The position numbers and the translations under genes are program-made. A DNA stretch of 64,000 bases from Polytrichum commune (taxonomy: Eukaryota > Streptophyta > Polytrichopsida > Polytrichales > Polytrichaceae), in the NCBI GenBank assembly GCA_950295325.1, contig OX485808.1, forward strand, positions 14,324,501 to 14,388,500. The letters are read 5' to 3'. Position 1 is the stretch's first letter; each line of letters starts with the position of its first letter. Of the stretch, positions 50,961 to 63,809 are shown in pieces. Under the pieces are notes generated by a model. It was not told the origin of the DNA. It did not search any database and worked only from the letters and a program-made list of their open reading frames with translations.

Positions 50961-53900
50961 AGCGGTGCCATTTAACTTCACCACGTGGACCCATGGCACT
51001 GAGAGAAAAACTACATGGGAAGAATTGTGAAATAAATATATATATGGGTGTGGAACCTCGTTGGCCCATAGTGTATATAGTTTTTTTGGGTTTAATAGTG
51101 TTGGACTAATGAACGGGAAGAACCGACCGCTAGTTACAAATTGAACCGGTTGAGTTCAAGAAATAATCGGTTCAACTTCAAGACTTCATGAAAATTACAT
51201 AATAATGTAAAAAAAATACATAATATTCCTTAATTTAACAAAGAAAAAAGGAAAGATGTCAACATCTAATGGTTGGTCTTGGAAACACTAGGATCTTGAC
51301 CAATTATGCTTATAAATCTCCTCAAACATTGTGTCAAATATGTCTTTGAAGTATGGTACCTAACTTAACGTGTATTTTATTCAGCAATCATTTTATACTA
51401 GACCTCTCATAAGAAAATATTGTATATGTATTTTTAATTAAATACGTAGTTGAAGCCTAGACACAAACATGTCATCTCAAAAATGACCAAAATTTGGATG
51501 TAAACCAAAATTGTTAACAAAATGAGAAGAAAAAAAATTGGAAATCTTATTCTTATAGACAAGGAAAATATGGAAAGCAAAAGATGTTTCTTCATTTTTC
51601 ACCTCCAGTAATGTTGGTTCCTCCTCCAATTGAGTGCAAGCTTACACAAAATTGGCAAACCCAATTACAACCCAAGTAATGTAACAAAACCAAAGTACAT
51701 TTATCCTCCCATTCCTCGTGTTCTCTCCTCCTCCTCCTCCTCTCTCTCTCCCCTATCATTCCCACCTTGTGATACCTAATGCGCCTGCAGAGGGCCTATA
51801 TATTGGGTATTCATTAAAAATCTAGTAAGTAGAGGTAGGCAAGAAGCAATGATATAACCAAGGGAATATAGAATTCAAGTTCCTACTTATAGTTAACATA
51901 AGAAACACTTGACATGATTACAGTCATCGATAATATTGAGTAACACTTCATCTCCACTCTTGTAGATAATGCATTTTCAATGGCACATGAAATATATTTA
52001 CTCCCAATAATCATAACATTACTTAGTTGAGTTTGTACGTTGGGTGGGGTTGGGAATAGGCTAGGTCTTATTCGGAATTGTTCTATGTTTGTTGGCTCTG
52101 TCTGTAGGACACAGACTATGCATCAACTTCTTCGTTTCAAGAGCAGATTTCCTAACCACTTTGTGGTCACACTTGGATGTTACTTGTTCTTGTTATTTTT
52201 GGTCCACTTTATGTAATGTGGATGTTAACTATAGTTTTTATATATATATACAAGTGCTCCCTAAAGTGCACTGAAAGAAATCTAGTTAACTATAGTTATT
52301 TCAACAGTTCTTGATTATTTATTTTAAAAAATTCGGGTGATAAATGAGTAGCTTCAATTCTTGACCCGTATTTGAGAAGAAGGTACACAAAATCCAAGAA
52401 AGGTTTGGTATAGTGAATAGCCATGGATTGGCATGAGCAAAGTAATCAACTACAATTGTAGTCTTTCATAGCAAAGGACAGAGCCTCACGGTTCTACCGT
52501 TTTCTTGTTCTCATAGCAAAGCACTGCAATGGCAATTTCATGTTGAAAAACTCAGGTGAAACAATCTACTATTAGAAATAAAACATAATGAAATGGCTAA
52601 TAACAGTTAAATAATGTTATGATCCTTCACCTCTACTTCATAGGAATATGGCACACAAATGATGACTTACCCCCTCACCCCCCCCCATTGGCCACCACAT
52701 ATTAACATGTGAACACGTATGGTACCAAACCAATTGATGACTAAACTTGGAAAAATATGGATTTGAATTGGTAAAATCAACAAATCAAAACATGACCCTT
52801 AATTAACTTAAAACAAAACTTTTTTGGTAATAAATAATAAAGTATGCAATAAACTTTTATAACATCCTGTAATTCAAACATTAAGTAGCACTAAACAACA
52901 TAAACATTGTAGTACTAAGTTCCACTTTTTGACACAGGTTGCTCAAAACCCATGTCCACATAGGTGGATCACACAACTTGTTAATGTTATAATGGGCCAC
53001 ATTAATATTCACACTCTTTCAAATCGATGTTTTATCTTGTTAAATGTTACTAAAGCCTTTTGTTTCAATGTCACCTTTCATAAATTGGCTCTATAACCTG
53101 TCATAATTTTGCGCCATTTGTCACAATATGTCTACCATTTATCACAAAATCTCCTACACTTGTCACAAGTTACTTGCTTTGCAAGTTATTAACCCACGTT
53201 ATTCCGAGTTGATGATAAATCATGTGGCCCATAATAGTGAAAATTAGTGAGATTATCAGGTGTTGCTTGAAGAAGAAGAAAATTTGGGCCCATGACACAG
53301 CTCAAAGTTAATTGTTAAGGGTCAATGACAAGTCGTTCATAAAATAGTGTGGCCCACACTAATTCATATGTATATTGTATACCAATGATGGGGAGAAATG
53401 ACAACTAAGCCAACCAATCAAAGCGGCAAGCAAACGAATTCAATTTTCAAATCGGGGGGTGTGTGTAGGGGGGGGGGTTAGACTACATGATATTGCATGT
53501 ATTTACATTCTTTTTCTTTTCCTCCCATGTCTACAACTTTGCTTATCCAAATCTAGTGATTTGCTTCTAAGCACATCTCATGTCCATAAGAACAATGATG
53601 CACATGGAATTTTAGTATAAATTCGATTGTCCCCATAGACAATATCTAGACTACTAGAAAGTTCAATTTAAGTTAAAATGTTGATATTGTTTACTTTATT
53701 CTCAACGCTCTTTTCTAAAACAATACCGAGGAACTATGAAGAACTATCATATTGAGTAACTTTGAAGAAGTAAGAAAACCCAACTCCCAACCGTCAGTGT
53801 ACATGGTGTGCAATATTGACAACCACACGAAGGGCCATATAACTACGTTGATATGTGCAATCAGGTTGTCACTGCAAATACATTGTCTCTTCACCAATGC

Positions 53901-56900
53901 AAATCACAAAGAGGCATGTCTAGATCAGATCACAAAACTTATCACTTTGTCTACTCATTTTTACAAGAACCACAATAAACAACAATGCTATTGTGGTAAT
54001 AAACATTCAAAGTAGTGTGGAATGTTGGTAAAATTAGCATGGGGCAACCAAATTGCACATTCTAGTGTAGCTTCATTGTGTTAGGGTGGCCCATAATATC
54101 CACATGTTACCGAACATGCAAAGTATTTTCCAAATTTCTTGCACCATATATATTGAGTATGAAATACACGGGATTTGCATTGCGACTCGATAAATATGTT
54201 CAGGCGTCAATGCTCTTCAATGTTTACATCAAAAACAACAACAATGACTATAAATGTTAGGACACCGATCATCTTACATGCATACAATATATTGATTTTC
54301 AACTTGGCGAAGGCCTAATCAATAGTTCTAGGTTCCATAAAGTTGGCAAGCTTTGGAAAACAAAATACTCGCGAGGTACCTATTAAGGAACCTAGAATCT
54401 CCGTTGGGAAACTTGACAGTCATTGATTCCAATCCTCACAAACTCTTTCATTATCGTTACTCATGAGACGTTAAGGGGTCACTCTAATGTTATTTGTGCT
54501 TCTTGCCAAACATAGGAACATTGACATATAGATGCAAACTAACCTCGACCTCATCGCCTCGCACGTTTACATATGTTATGTTTGACAATTTGTTTAAGTA
54601 CCATTACTTTTTATCTCAACCATAATTAGTCGTTTGCTTTGATAAATCCCCCAAGAGCTTTGCACACATACTTGACATGATTTTGACACGTGTGTGATGC
54701 CTATAACTCTTATTGCCTTAGAAATGGTCTAGTATATATTTGTATAGCTATGTGTATTTTGTATCTCTCCTACACTGAAATAATGCCTTTTTGGTGCACC
54801 CGTGTGGGTAAGTACAACTAATATTGTGTGCAGCCCCCCAAGAGGAAATATTTCATTCTTGTCATGACATAGATCCATGTTTTTTCTTTTGTTAAGTTTG
54901 TGTGGTGTAAAAGAGGGGTACTAAGGTATGTGGCCTTGTTGTGGGCGCTTCCAGCTCCACGAGCAACATTTGATCATTGGATTGAATTGGAAATTGCATC
55001 AATATGATATTAAGCAACTAGAATCACACATGTGGTCATTTCATAGTTGAAGTTTGAGATGCATAAGTTGCTATAAAAAGTCATAAAAAGATTATATTCT
55101 TCTTCCACTTATCACATAATCCCTCCCTGTTGTGTTAACAGTTGAACCTACAATGGTCATTGTATTTTTGTGACACATAGGGCATGAGGGGTTGGAGGGG
55201 CAATTTGCAAAATAAGGATCCAACCTCGTATTTGCATATGACTCCACGAGGACCTTATCAAGCTCAATGTTTGGATGATACTCGTACATTTAGATATAGA
55301 GTGAAATATGTAATTACAATGGATTGTATGATATTTCATGCCATGATGCATGGTGGGATAGTGCACTATGCAAGGTGTCCGCCCTTGACAAAGAAACATA
55401 CATGTCACTACTTTATGACCACATACGTAATCTAATCTCATCATAACACATATTATTTTGGTGTTGATTCTTATCTGCAACCCTTTGCTATCATACCACT
55501 CAAATAAGTATAAATGTATCAAATGAAGGTGGGTCTACATTAGGGTTGACAACATCTCTTGATGGACCTTACTTTTGGATGCAAGGCTAGACCCAAGCTT
55601 GAAGTTTAGTTTCTCAAACCAGGAGGAGAATTTCCTTGAGTGAGGACCACTAAGATTTGACAGGAAAGTGATGCTACATTAGCACCACTCCAAACTTTTT
55701 TACCTAGTCTAAGCTCCTTGGGTCCAATTTTCTGCTTTTGGCAACAAATATGATCACACGATTTTGGAGTTCTTTTGGCCTCCGACCCTACTATAAACCC
55801 ACCCCAAAGTCTTGGTTTTGTTCTTCAATACACCAATATCACCTATTAGTGGGTTATAATTTGGAGTCGCACATTGCTACAACTTTTTGTTGATAGCATC
55901 AATTGTATGGTAAATATGTTGGGCAACATGCAATTGTATAGTACGACTTACCATTTGCATCCCTAAAGTGTGGTCCACATTATACACCATCAACCTTAGT
56001 TACACTTAAATCTTGAATCATTCATTATATTCTCATTCTTCTACTTCTAGTTGTGGCCAAGATGTCGATTGAAGTTATTGAGAATGTAAATACAGTGCAT
56101 AATTTCACTTCCTAAGTCCACCAATCAAGGTATAAAACATAAAAAATTGACACAAAAGTGTTTTTTGTGTGTATGTGCAATTGATCTTTAAATGGTCATT
56201 GTGGCCAACTTGTCAAGGATTAGGAAGTGATTTTGGTGTCTTCACAATTAGCTCCACACAACGGGTTGTTTGTTTATAGAATTAATACTCCTTCGGTAAG
56301 GTGGATTCACATGATTTTACAAACCAATTTAGCAATAGGTTCTACGAATTTCATTGGAATCATGAACCAAGTTCGCTATATAGACAACCAATTTAAGTTG
56401 AACTTGAACCAATTTCATTGCATGTTCTGAGCAATTTCATGATTTGGTACCCATATTCACGATTTCACAAAATCAAATTCATGATAACTATAACTTTATT
56501 TCACATTTTGTTCATGTGGCCAACATTCTTTCCATAATCAATTCCAAAATCACATTAGACTCTCAAATCCATGAGAATGTGCACGCCAATTACGTTGGGT
56601 TTGTGTTACTTGCTTCAATGTAGAGGGAAGCTAAGACATGAGAGATGAGCAATGAATGGTGAGCAATTTCAAATGAGTAATGAGTAGTAACATGTGAGTG
56701 ATGGCTCAAATTTTAGTAAATGTGCACGATTGTAGGCTCTATAGTCTAAATTTGGTGCTCATGTAATTGCAATTATTCAATAATAAAGTGCTAACACTTT
56801 GAATGCACAAGTTTAAAGATGGCATATTGCTATGGATATTTCCAAAAACTATCAACACATTGTTGTTTTTTATCATAACAAACCACACCAATACAAATCA

Positions 56901-56937
56901 CTTACTAATATTCTCAAACATGCAGTTGAACACAACA
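50961..56937. other. intergenic desert
   Basis: AT-rich DNA with recurring short motifs of the GGGCCACA.TAAT type (52994, 53224 region, 53351, 54083), poly-C and poly-G runs near 52675-52688 and 53468-53478, and a repeat of 7940-8020 at 53994-54070. A 65-aa minus frame at 55092-55289 (with CPSNPSCPMCH) might be a transposon remnant but is too short to name. Confidence 0.5.
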
Positions 56938-57270
56938 CTAGGAAAAATACTCACACTCTAAAACACCGGCAAATTCAAGTAGCCACATAACCTCGTTGTG
57001 GGTAAATGTTGAAACGAGAATGAACTTGTCACCATCATAATCCACCTTGTACACAATTCTTAACACATAATAAAAGATGTTTGCAGTAGATCCATTTTTT
57101 TTCTTTCCCAAAGATCGAGATGACATTATCGTGAACTCCGGACATGTGTAATGCGGAATGTTGCTAATTGTGACATGATATGCGATGTCCTCCTTGAAAA
57201 TGATGTTGATTAACACTCCAAACCTTGCATATGGAATGACAGTGACTCCAACCACATAATAAATGTCCAT
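56938..57270 (-). pseudogene. degenerate SWIM-like zinc-finger fragment, probably transposon-derived
   Basis: The open frame reads YHVTISNIPHYTCPEFTIMS and later IFYYVLRIVYKVDYDGDKFI. The pattern IS.I..CTCP(D/E)F followed by a hydrophobic (C).(H)..YV block is that of SWIM zinc fingers found in MULE-type transposases and related plant repeats. The first Cys and the C-x-H pair are replaced (HYTC and NIFYY), so the site is broken. The assignment is by pattern memory only. Confidence 0.4.
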
Positions 57271-57463
57271 GAGTCCAACGCTCTCTCATTTATTTTTGTG
57301 ATCGGCCGTTGGAGTTTGTTGGATTGCGATGAATTGTCTTCCCGCACTTGAAAGTTGGGTGGGCATCTAGAATTAGTGGCACACATACATGCGACTAATG
57401 GATGGGGAGGGTTGCAATTTTTGAAAGCCTACGACAAAGTGAAAGTGCCTCCCTCTATTGCAG

Positions 57464-57721
57464 TTAAAACCTAGCATCCTCTGGCGCCAATACCTCTTCC
57501 CTCAATAAATTGGTTCCAATTTTCACCAGCCATGTGTCGGGTACTATAGGCCAGTTCAACACATATGTTTTCTTGTTGCCACTCACACAAGGCTTGATGT
57601 CGTCAAGGCAAAACCAAAACTCATACTCCACATTTTTGGTGGAGTGAGGCTCCTTCTTCACACCCTTGTAGAGGGGAGCATGGGTGCCATGTTTTCCAAG
57701 TCCAATTTTGACATTAGGCAA
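57464..57721 (-). pseudogene. reading-frame fragment upstream of the SWIM-like piece
   Basis: This is an 85-aa frame on the same strand with an amino-acid-like composition (EYEFWFCLDDIKPCVSGNKK, WPIVPDTWLVKIGTNLL). It lies between the transposase-like block and the SWIM-like fragment and may be part of the same decayed element. I do not recognise a domain. Confidence 0.3.
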
Positions 57722-58347
57722 AGTCCATGTATTACCTTACACCGCCCAACATCTTTTGGCAGAGTTGGGTGGCAATCGTGCAATGCGCCATTGGGAAGCA
57801 AGACAATTAGTCTTTAACATTGATGTGGTGTGAGCCACACCATGCTCTGCATAATTCAAGGATTTTTCTATGCATGACATTTATGCCCTAGTGTTAGGAT
57901 GAGGAAATGAGTAGTTTACTTTGTCATGTCAATGTAAGTGGCAATTAATACCTAGTGGCAGGTTAAGCTTCCATTTTGTGGATCCAAACAACTCCGACCC
58001 TTTTGAGGCACAATCTTATGGGTTAAGATCTTCTACCCCCGGACATGACTTCATGGCATCTACCAATAGCTTTAGGTCTCCACTTTTGGCAACTACCTTC
58101 AATTTTGAGGATGCAAAATTTGGGCCTATACCAATAAGACCACCTTGCAAATTACATGCACGACATGTAATTTGCAATTTGCAATTTGCATGAATCATAT
58201 CCTCCACTATTGTTTTATATAAGCAAGTCATCTTCTTGCGAGATTATTGGAGCTACTTGTTGTGCACTGTCTCTACAAAATTACATGGGCATTTCCACAT
58301 GTTTGTTCATAGTCATATCCAACAAATATTACACAAATCATAGTAGA

Positions 58348-58386
<39 letters not shown>
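58348..58386. repeat. (TA)n microsatellite
   Basis: A pure AT dinucleotide run, probably variable in length. Confidence 0.9.
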
Positions 58387-58387
<1 letters not shown>

Positions 58388-58439
58388 TGGATATTCAAAA
58401 TTAAACAACATTGCAAAATACAAGGTGGTAATGTACTTA

Positions 58440-59387
58440 CAATAATCATATGACCACCCCATTGTTATAAGGGAAGTACCATAATCCCAACCACTTGGAG
58501 AGTTTGAAAATGCCTTCTTTTGTGGAAATTCCGGATGACAACCAATGTGAACAAATCACATAAGATTTAGTTCCGGCTTCGTCAATGTTTTTAGCATCAT
58601 TGTAGTCCTCGCATAGTTGTTTGTGTTGAAATTGTAAATAAACTTTGATATATTTTTACATCACTTTATCCAAGCTTGCAAACCAATAAAAGATATAAGT
58701 GCGCTCATGAACCACCATTGGTAGACTTGGGTCACCCTCCCTGTAAATCTTCCTAATTGCATTTTATTTAGCATGAGCATTGCCCCCTATGAAAGAGAAG
58801 AAACGTTGACCCCTTGTGAGATCAACATGATTGAAATGCCCGTTCAACCCACCCTTGATATTATGTCCACTGGACATAATATCAGTTGTGCAGGACTACT
58901 AACCCCTCTCGGGGTGGGCACTATAGAAACGCCCCCTATGAAACCTTTGAAGTTCACGTTTGGCACACCATTCTCTACCATGACCAAATTCAAGTTTTCC
59001 CATAATAGGGTCGGAGCTACATCTTCATATTGCATGTCACAACACGCAATCATCAAAACATTGCAATACTTACTATTGTACACATGACGTACTATAGTGG
59101 TATAGTCCTTCAAACGTTTGACATGGTCAAATATAATCCACGAATTCTCCATATCCTGGTCGAACGGCCCACGCTTCACAAAATTCACACCACTCCATGG
59201 AAGGTCCATTGACATTTTGGAAGACATACACTTTCTCTTTGGATTGCCCTTGGAACATGCTACCATGGACGTACATGAATTTCAAATGGTCTTTCAACGC
59301 CACAATACTATCTAATGTACCCATTTCACTACGACCAATATGATTTGAACCAGAAACAAAGTTACGACAATTTGACCCTATTATCAA
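58440..59387 (-). pseudogene. decayed, frameshifted transposon-derived coding block
   Basis: Consecutive minus-strand frames look coding but are broken. 59387-59127 holds LDSIVALKDHLKFMYVHGSM. 59266-58844 holds FDHVKRLKDYTTIVRHVYNS, YCNVLMIACCDMQYEDVAPT and a MVENGVPNVNFKGF stretch. Around 58640-58445 another frame reads QLCEDYNDAKNIDEAGTKSY and SHWLSSGISTKEGIFKLSKW. Frame changes and stops separate them. The NVNFKGF stretch resembles repetitive, transposase-like proteins known from seed-free plants, but this is recollection and not a proven match. Confidence 0.4.
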
Positions 59388-59617
59388 TATTGCTTAAAAT
59401 GATATTGACCCTGATTATAACTCGGGTATACAAAGATTCTCTCACCTTGACATACCCATCAAATATCAATATTTGCTTGGTATTATAATCTTGACACCCA
59501 CATGTTGGTTCTTTCATACCATTATTGATGTTGATTATTGATACCCTTGCATTCACAGATATACCGGTCCAACATCAATTATTTGGATAAAAAATATTCT
59601 AAATTATATTAATACAT

Positions 59618-60478
59618 AGGTATATAAACCCGAGTACAACGATTCTTGCATTGTATATATAAACCCGAATGGTATCAAAATAAAAAACAATGTCAAATGC
59701 CCATACTCTACTGGTATCAAAATTATAATTTTCTCATTATAGATACCTGAATGGTATTAAAAAAAACCTTCATATGCCTGAATTCTTATTTAGGTCAAGA
59801 CCATTCTAAGCCATATTAGGGCTACTTCACACACGAGCCAAGAGCCGTGACCATGAAATTGTGAGAGCCCAAAGAAAGTGTCCAAAGGTCATCCCAATAC
59901 ACCTTCAAAACCATGTAGTGTGGTCATGGATCCTCTAGTGTAATGTGAAGTCATATGTGACCTAGCCCTCAACCAAATGTAATTTCAAGGAATTTCTACT
60001 CATGCAAGTCCGCACACATGATAAAATAGAATAAATCAATGGTTGTGACCATTCGGAGTGCCATGGTCTCCCAATTTTGTGTCAAGCCTACCTCCAACAA
60101 GTGTTTTTTGAAAATATTCCAAGTGACCATGAAACCCGATCCATTTGATGCCATGCAAGAATCCCATGAAGACTTTACATCCATCTTGCATTCACATACT
60201 CCGTTGGTCCCTCAAGCGTAGTGTGAAGCTTGAACTTGGACCGGGTGCGCCTTTTCCACCAATGAGAGCGCTTGAAGTGTAATGGTCACGGGCTCTCAGT
60301 CTCGTGTGTGGAGTGGCCCTTTCTATCTAGGTATATAGACCTAGGTAAAAAGATTATTGCATGATATATAGTCTTGAATGGTATCGACAACAAAAATAAT
60401 GTCATATACCATACCCTACTTGTATCAAGAGAAGTGAATTCTCATTATAGATACGTGAATTGTATAGAAAAGACCATA
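59618..60478 (+). repeat. interrupted direct repeat pair around a TIR element
   Basis: The segments at 59618-59788 and 60330-60478 are diverged direct repeats: AGGTATATA.ACC, GATTCTTGCAT, AATGGTATC, TGTCA.AT.CC, CTCATTATAGATAC and GAATGGTAT. Between them lies the TIR element at 59819-60319. Confidence 0.7.
59819..60319. mobile_element. TIR element, possible PIF/Harbinger MITE
   Basis: The left end (A)GGGCTACTTCACACACGAG and the right end read in reverse, (A)GGGCCACTCCACACACGAG, are inverted. A further inner match, GAGAGCCCGTGACCAT, is shared by both arms. Flanks TTA and TTT would fit a 3-bp duplication with one change. The element is 501 bp. Confidence 0.65.
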
Positions 60479-60579
60479 CCAATCCAACACTGGTGCAAAA
60501 CCCTTGCCATTTCAAGTTACTTATACCCACCACGGCTCAAATAGGTGTTGAGCTAATAAGGGGTACCAAACACCAGTGG

Positions 60580-61033
60580 AACTTCAGTGCTTCACAAAAA
60601 GAGGCGGTGCGGGCCAGACCATCCCGGGCCCGCGCCTCAACCCGCGCCAGACAGAAGAAACGCCCGCGGGCTGTGAGGACCCCCTCCCGTGCCCGTTCCC
60701 TCGCTTCTTCTTCCCCTCTCTGTCTGTTTTCTCTCTCTCTCTCTCTCCTCTCTTCTCTCTCTCTCTGCGTTTTCACAACTCTACACAAGCACAAGCAAAC
60801 TCGACTCCTCTTTCTCACTTCTTTGTCTCGCAGGAAAAAAATCACAGACGCGCTCTCTCGCACACGAGCCCCATGGCTCCGGAGGGGACGACCTCCGCAG
60901 CCTTGTATGGAGGAGCCCTTGTATCACTCGTGACAATTTTTTCAGAGCTCGCAGCAGCTCCCTCTTGAACCTCCCCGAGGGGAAGTCCTCCAATAGCCCG
61001 TGAGGCGTGGGATGCCGGTCGGCTTCTGCCACC
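60580..61033 (+). promoter_or_regulatory. probable TRA1 promoter and 5' leader, CT-rich
   Basis: Base composition changes sharply here from AT-rich intergenic DNA to GC-rich sequence, with CT/TC tracts at about 60727-60770 just ahead of the gene. CT-rich tracts close to plant transcription starts are common. No TATA box is claimed. Long open frames in this block on both strands are low-complexity and change frame freely, so I do not call them genes. Confidence 0.45.
60873..60968 (+). other. upstream ORF in the TRA1 leader
   Basis: A 31-codon reading frame (MAPEGTTSAALYGGALVSLV..., stop at 60966-60968) starts 161 bases before the TRA1 ATG and in a different frame. Its context CCCCATGG has the G at +4, so scanning ribosomes could use it. 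Whether it lies in the mature transcript depends on the transcription start, which is not visible, so this is a candidate only. Confidence 0.4.
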
Positions 61034-63809
61034 ATGATCCCCATAGCGAATTTCGAGATACACGCACGACGGTTCCTGGAGCAGGAGCTGTGTAAGTTTC
61101 CCGTGCTTTCGTGTAATGTGGACAGGGGAGAGAGAGAGAGGGAGGAGAAAAAAAACAGGGGAGAGGTTTTCGTGAGGGGTCACGGGAGACTGGTTTTGTG
61201 GGTGATGGTGTTAGGGTTGTCGGTTGGGGTTGGTGCGTTTTTGGATTGGCGAGTTTTTATACCGCCGGAGAGGTCTCAAGGGAGGAGTGGTATGAGTGGA
61301 GTATCCATGCGGGTCAAACAGGAATAAAAAGCAAGCGAGAAAACCCAGAGAGAGAGAGAGAGAGAGAATGCACGCATGTGTTTAATGTATTAGAGTGTTG
61401 ATGGATTACGGAATTCGATCAGCTGGGAGTGTGCAGTGGTTTGTCTTGTCGTGCTGCTACATTTTGAGGTTTAGAGTAGGGAGTGGTTTGCGCTATTTTG
61501 GAGAGGTGCGTTTTTAATATATTAGTTGCAACAACGTCACTGTTTCTTGTTGTATGTTCAAGCTAATTAATCAGCATCTAACTTTTTTTTGTAGAGTTTG
61601 TAGGAATTGTTACGTTCTCTTATTAGCTTAAAGGCAGCTGGAAGGACAGTCAGGTTTTAGTTGTAGTATACTCGGGGGAGTTGTACCGAATTTCTGGCCA
61701 GTAATCTGGCACACTAAAGAAATACGGATGGCCAGCCAGTGATCAACATTAGTACTTTTAAAGGTTTGAGAAACCTCTGGGATGGAGATTTTTTTTATTG
61801 TTAATTTGTAATGTGATCTCTCTCTCTCTAACTACTTCTGTGTGTAATTTCGTTAGCGATTAGAAAGGCCTCCTATGGTGCTGGAGGCATAATCTAAAAA
61901 CTAGCTCCTAACTTTGCATTATCATGTCAAGTAGTATTATGTCGGTGAAGAAAATATGAGAATATGTTGGTGGGAAATAGGACCAGCTTGAAAGTAATAT
62001 ATATATATATTTTTCGTCTGCAGCTATGCAAAACAGGCTGATTCTTGCTACGGAAGTCCGGGACAGCATCGAAATTGTGCATACATCGGAGTACCTAAAT
62101 TTCTTGAAGAGCTATTTTCGGGTCTTTTCAACTCTGTTAACGCAGATCACTAAGCCTCAAGCTACAGACAATGTTGAGCACAAGCTTAGAAATGTTGTCA
62201 TTGAGATTCTCAATCGCTTACCTCACAGTGAGGTTCTTCGACCTTTCGTGCAAGATCTCCTGAAGCTGTCTATGCATGTCTTGGCATGCGACAATGAGGA
62301 AAATGGCTTGATATGCTTGCGAATCATATTTGATCTGCACAAAAACTTCAGGCCTGCACTTGAGCCAGAGGTGCAGGAATTTTTAAACTTTGTACAGAAG
62401 GTAAGTCACAATGACTGAAGGCTGCATTTCCATCCTCATGTGATTATATTTGAGCTGCATAAAGCCTAATCACATCCTTGAATAATTGTTAACCCTGAGG
62501 TCTCTAGTGTAAAATATACAAAAATAGTATCACGGCCTTGAAGAATTTTCTTGAACCATAAACTGTCTGCTGATGTGACTAGAACACACCTCAGGCCGTC
62601 ACTGTATATATTAAATCTTCTGAGTCGCTCCATTTTGAAAGGCAAGCACTTCCAATTGTTGTCGGAGTTCATAAAATGTAATTGGTTGAACGTAGGTAGA
62701 TCGCTCTTCTCGCCATTTTCAATTTCATCCTATTTCATATTAGGAATTATAGCGATATACATTTCCAGCTCACATGTGGAACCTAAGGTGATTCCATGGA
62801 GAGCTCCTTGTATGCCTTCTAATAATAAATATCTAAAGTTTTTTTAGAGAATATTTAAAAATTTGGTCCCAATCTTTAACCAGGGTATAACTTTTAAACT
62901 CAAATCGTTTTTCAATTGCCTCTTAAAGAAATGCTTATCATGAATAGAAACTCATTTATTGGTGGTGGAAGGGTTATCAAAGTACTAGGACATCTTGAAA
63001 CTTACACGGTAGAAGTGAGACATGGAACATACACGGAACTTTTATCTGTTTTTTAAATGATTTCATCTTCTGTACTTTGCACGTAGGAGACTTTACCTCT
63101 TTGGGAAGCTTGATGGTTTACTAACTTCCTTTTTTGTCTGTTTGAATTTTGTCTGTGCAGATTTATCAGAACTTTAGGACAACGGTGACCTATTTTTTTG
63201 ATGAATCAAGCGCTGTAGATGTACAGCTAGCAGCTGCACATCATAATCTTGGATATATGGGACAATTGAGGTCACCAGCCAGCAGTCCAATGCCTGGGCA
63301 GCTCAATCCAAGTACACGATCTTTCAAAGTGGTTACAGAGTGTCCTTTAATAGTGATGTTTCTATTCCAATTATATCCACGTTATGTGCCCACAAATATC
63401 CCATTGCTTCTTCCTCTTATGGTGAATGCGATAGCAATCACCGGACCATCTGAAGTGCCCCCGATGCTGAGGAATGTATATGCAGAATTGAAAGGAGCTC
63501 AAGTCAAGGTATCTATTCTCAATTAATGTTTCTGGTTAGCTATGACTTGATTGTCGTTTCCCAGCCTCTCTGCACTTCTGTGATTGAGTATTATCTGGAT
63601 TTCTTCTTCAGTTTATTACTAGTGATTCAGTGTATGAATGCATGGTGAACTTTACTTACCTTATTGCCATGGTCTGTGTGCAGACAGTGTCCTTTCTGAC
63701 ATATTTGCTACGGAGCTTTGCTGATTGTATTCGTCCTCATGAGGAGAGCATATCCAAAAGCATCGTCAGTCTACTTGTTAGCTGCCCTGACTCTGTCTCA
63801 ATTCGCAAG
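61034..63809 (+). CDS. TRA1: TRA1/TRRAP-like protein, N-terminal part (gene runs off the window)
   Basis: TRA1/TRRAP is the giant pseudokinase scaffold of the SAGA and NuA4 histone acetyltransferase complexes, contacting activators in the nucleus. Four coding exons are in the window: 61034-61091, 62024-62400, 63161-63508 and 63684-63809, with in-frame GT..AG junctions (phase 1, 0, 0, 0). The 303 codons read MIPIANFEIHARRFLEQEL, then EVRDSIEIVHTSEYLNFLK, HKLRNVVIEILNRLPHSEVL, NEENGLICLRIIFDLHKNFR, QLNPSTRSFKVVTECPLIVM and SFLTYLLRSFADCIRPHEES. This lines up with the N-terminal HEAT-repeat region of plant TRA1. The last exon ends with a donor at 63810, so the remaining exons, including the FAT and PI3K-like domains, lie to the right. 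The ATG sits in a favourable context (CCACCATGA). A 31-codon uORF precedes it at 60873. Reading on past 63809 gives only intronic sequence. Confidence 0.95.

Noticed and set aside
58773..59087. 104-aa plus-strand frame
   Set aside because: It is the antisense of the more protein-like minus-strand transposon remnant.
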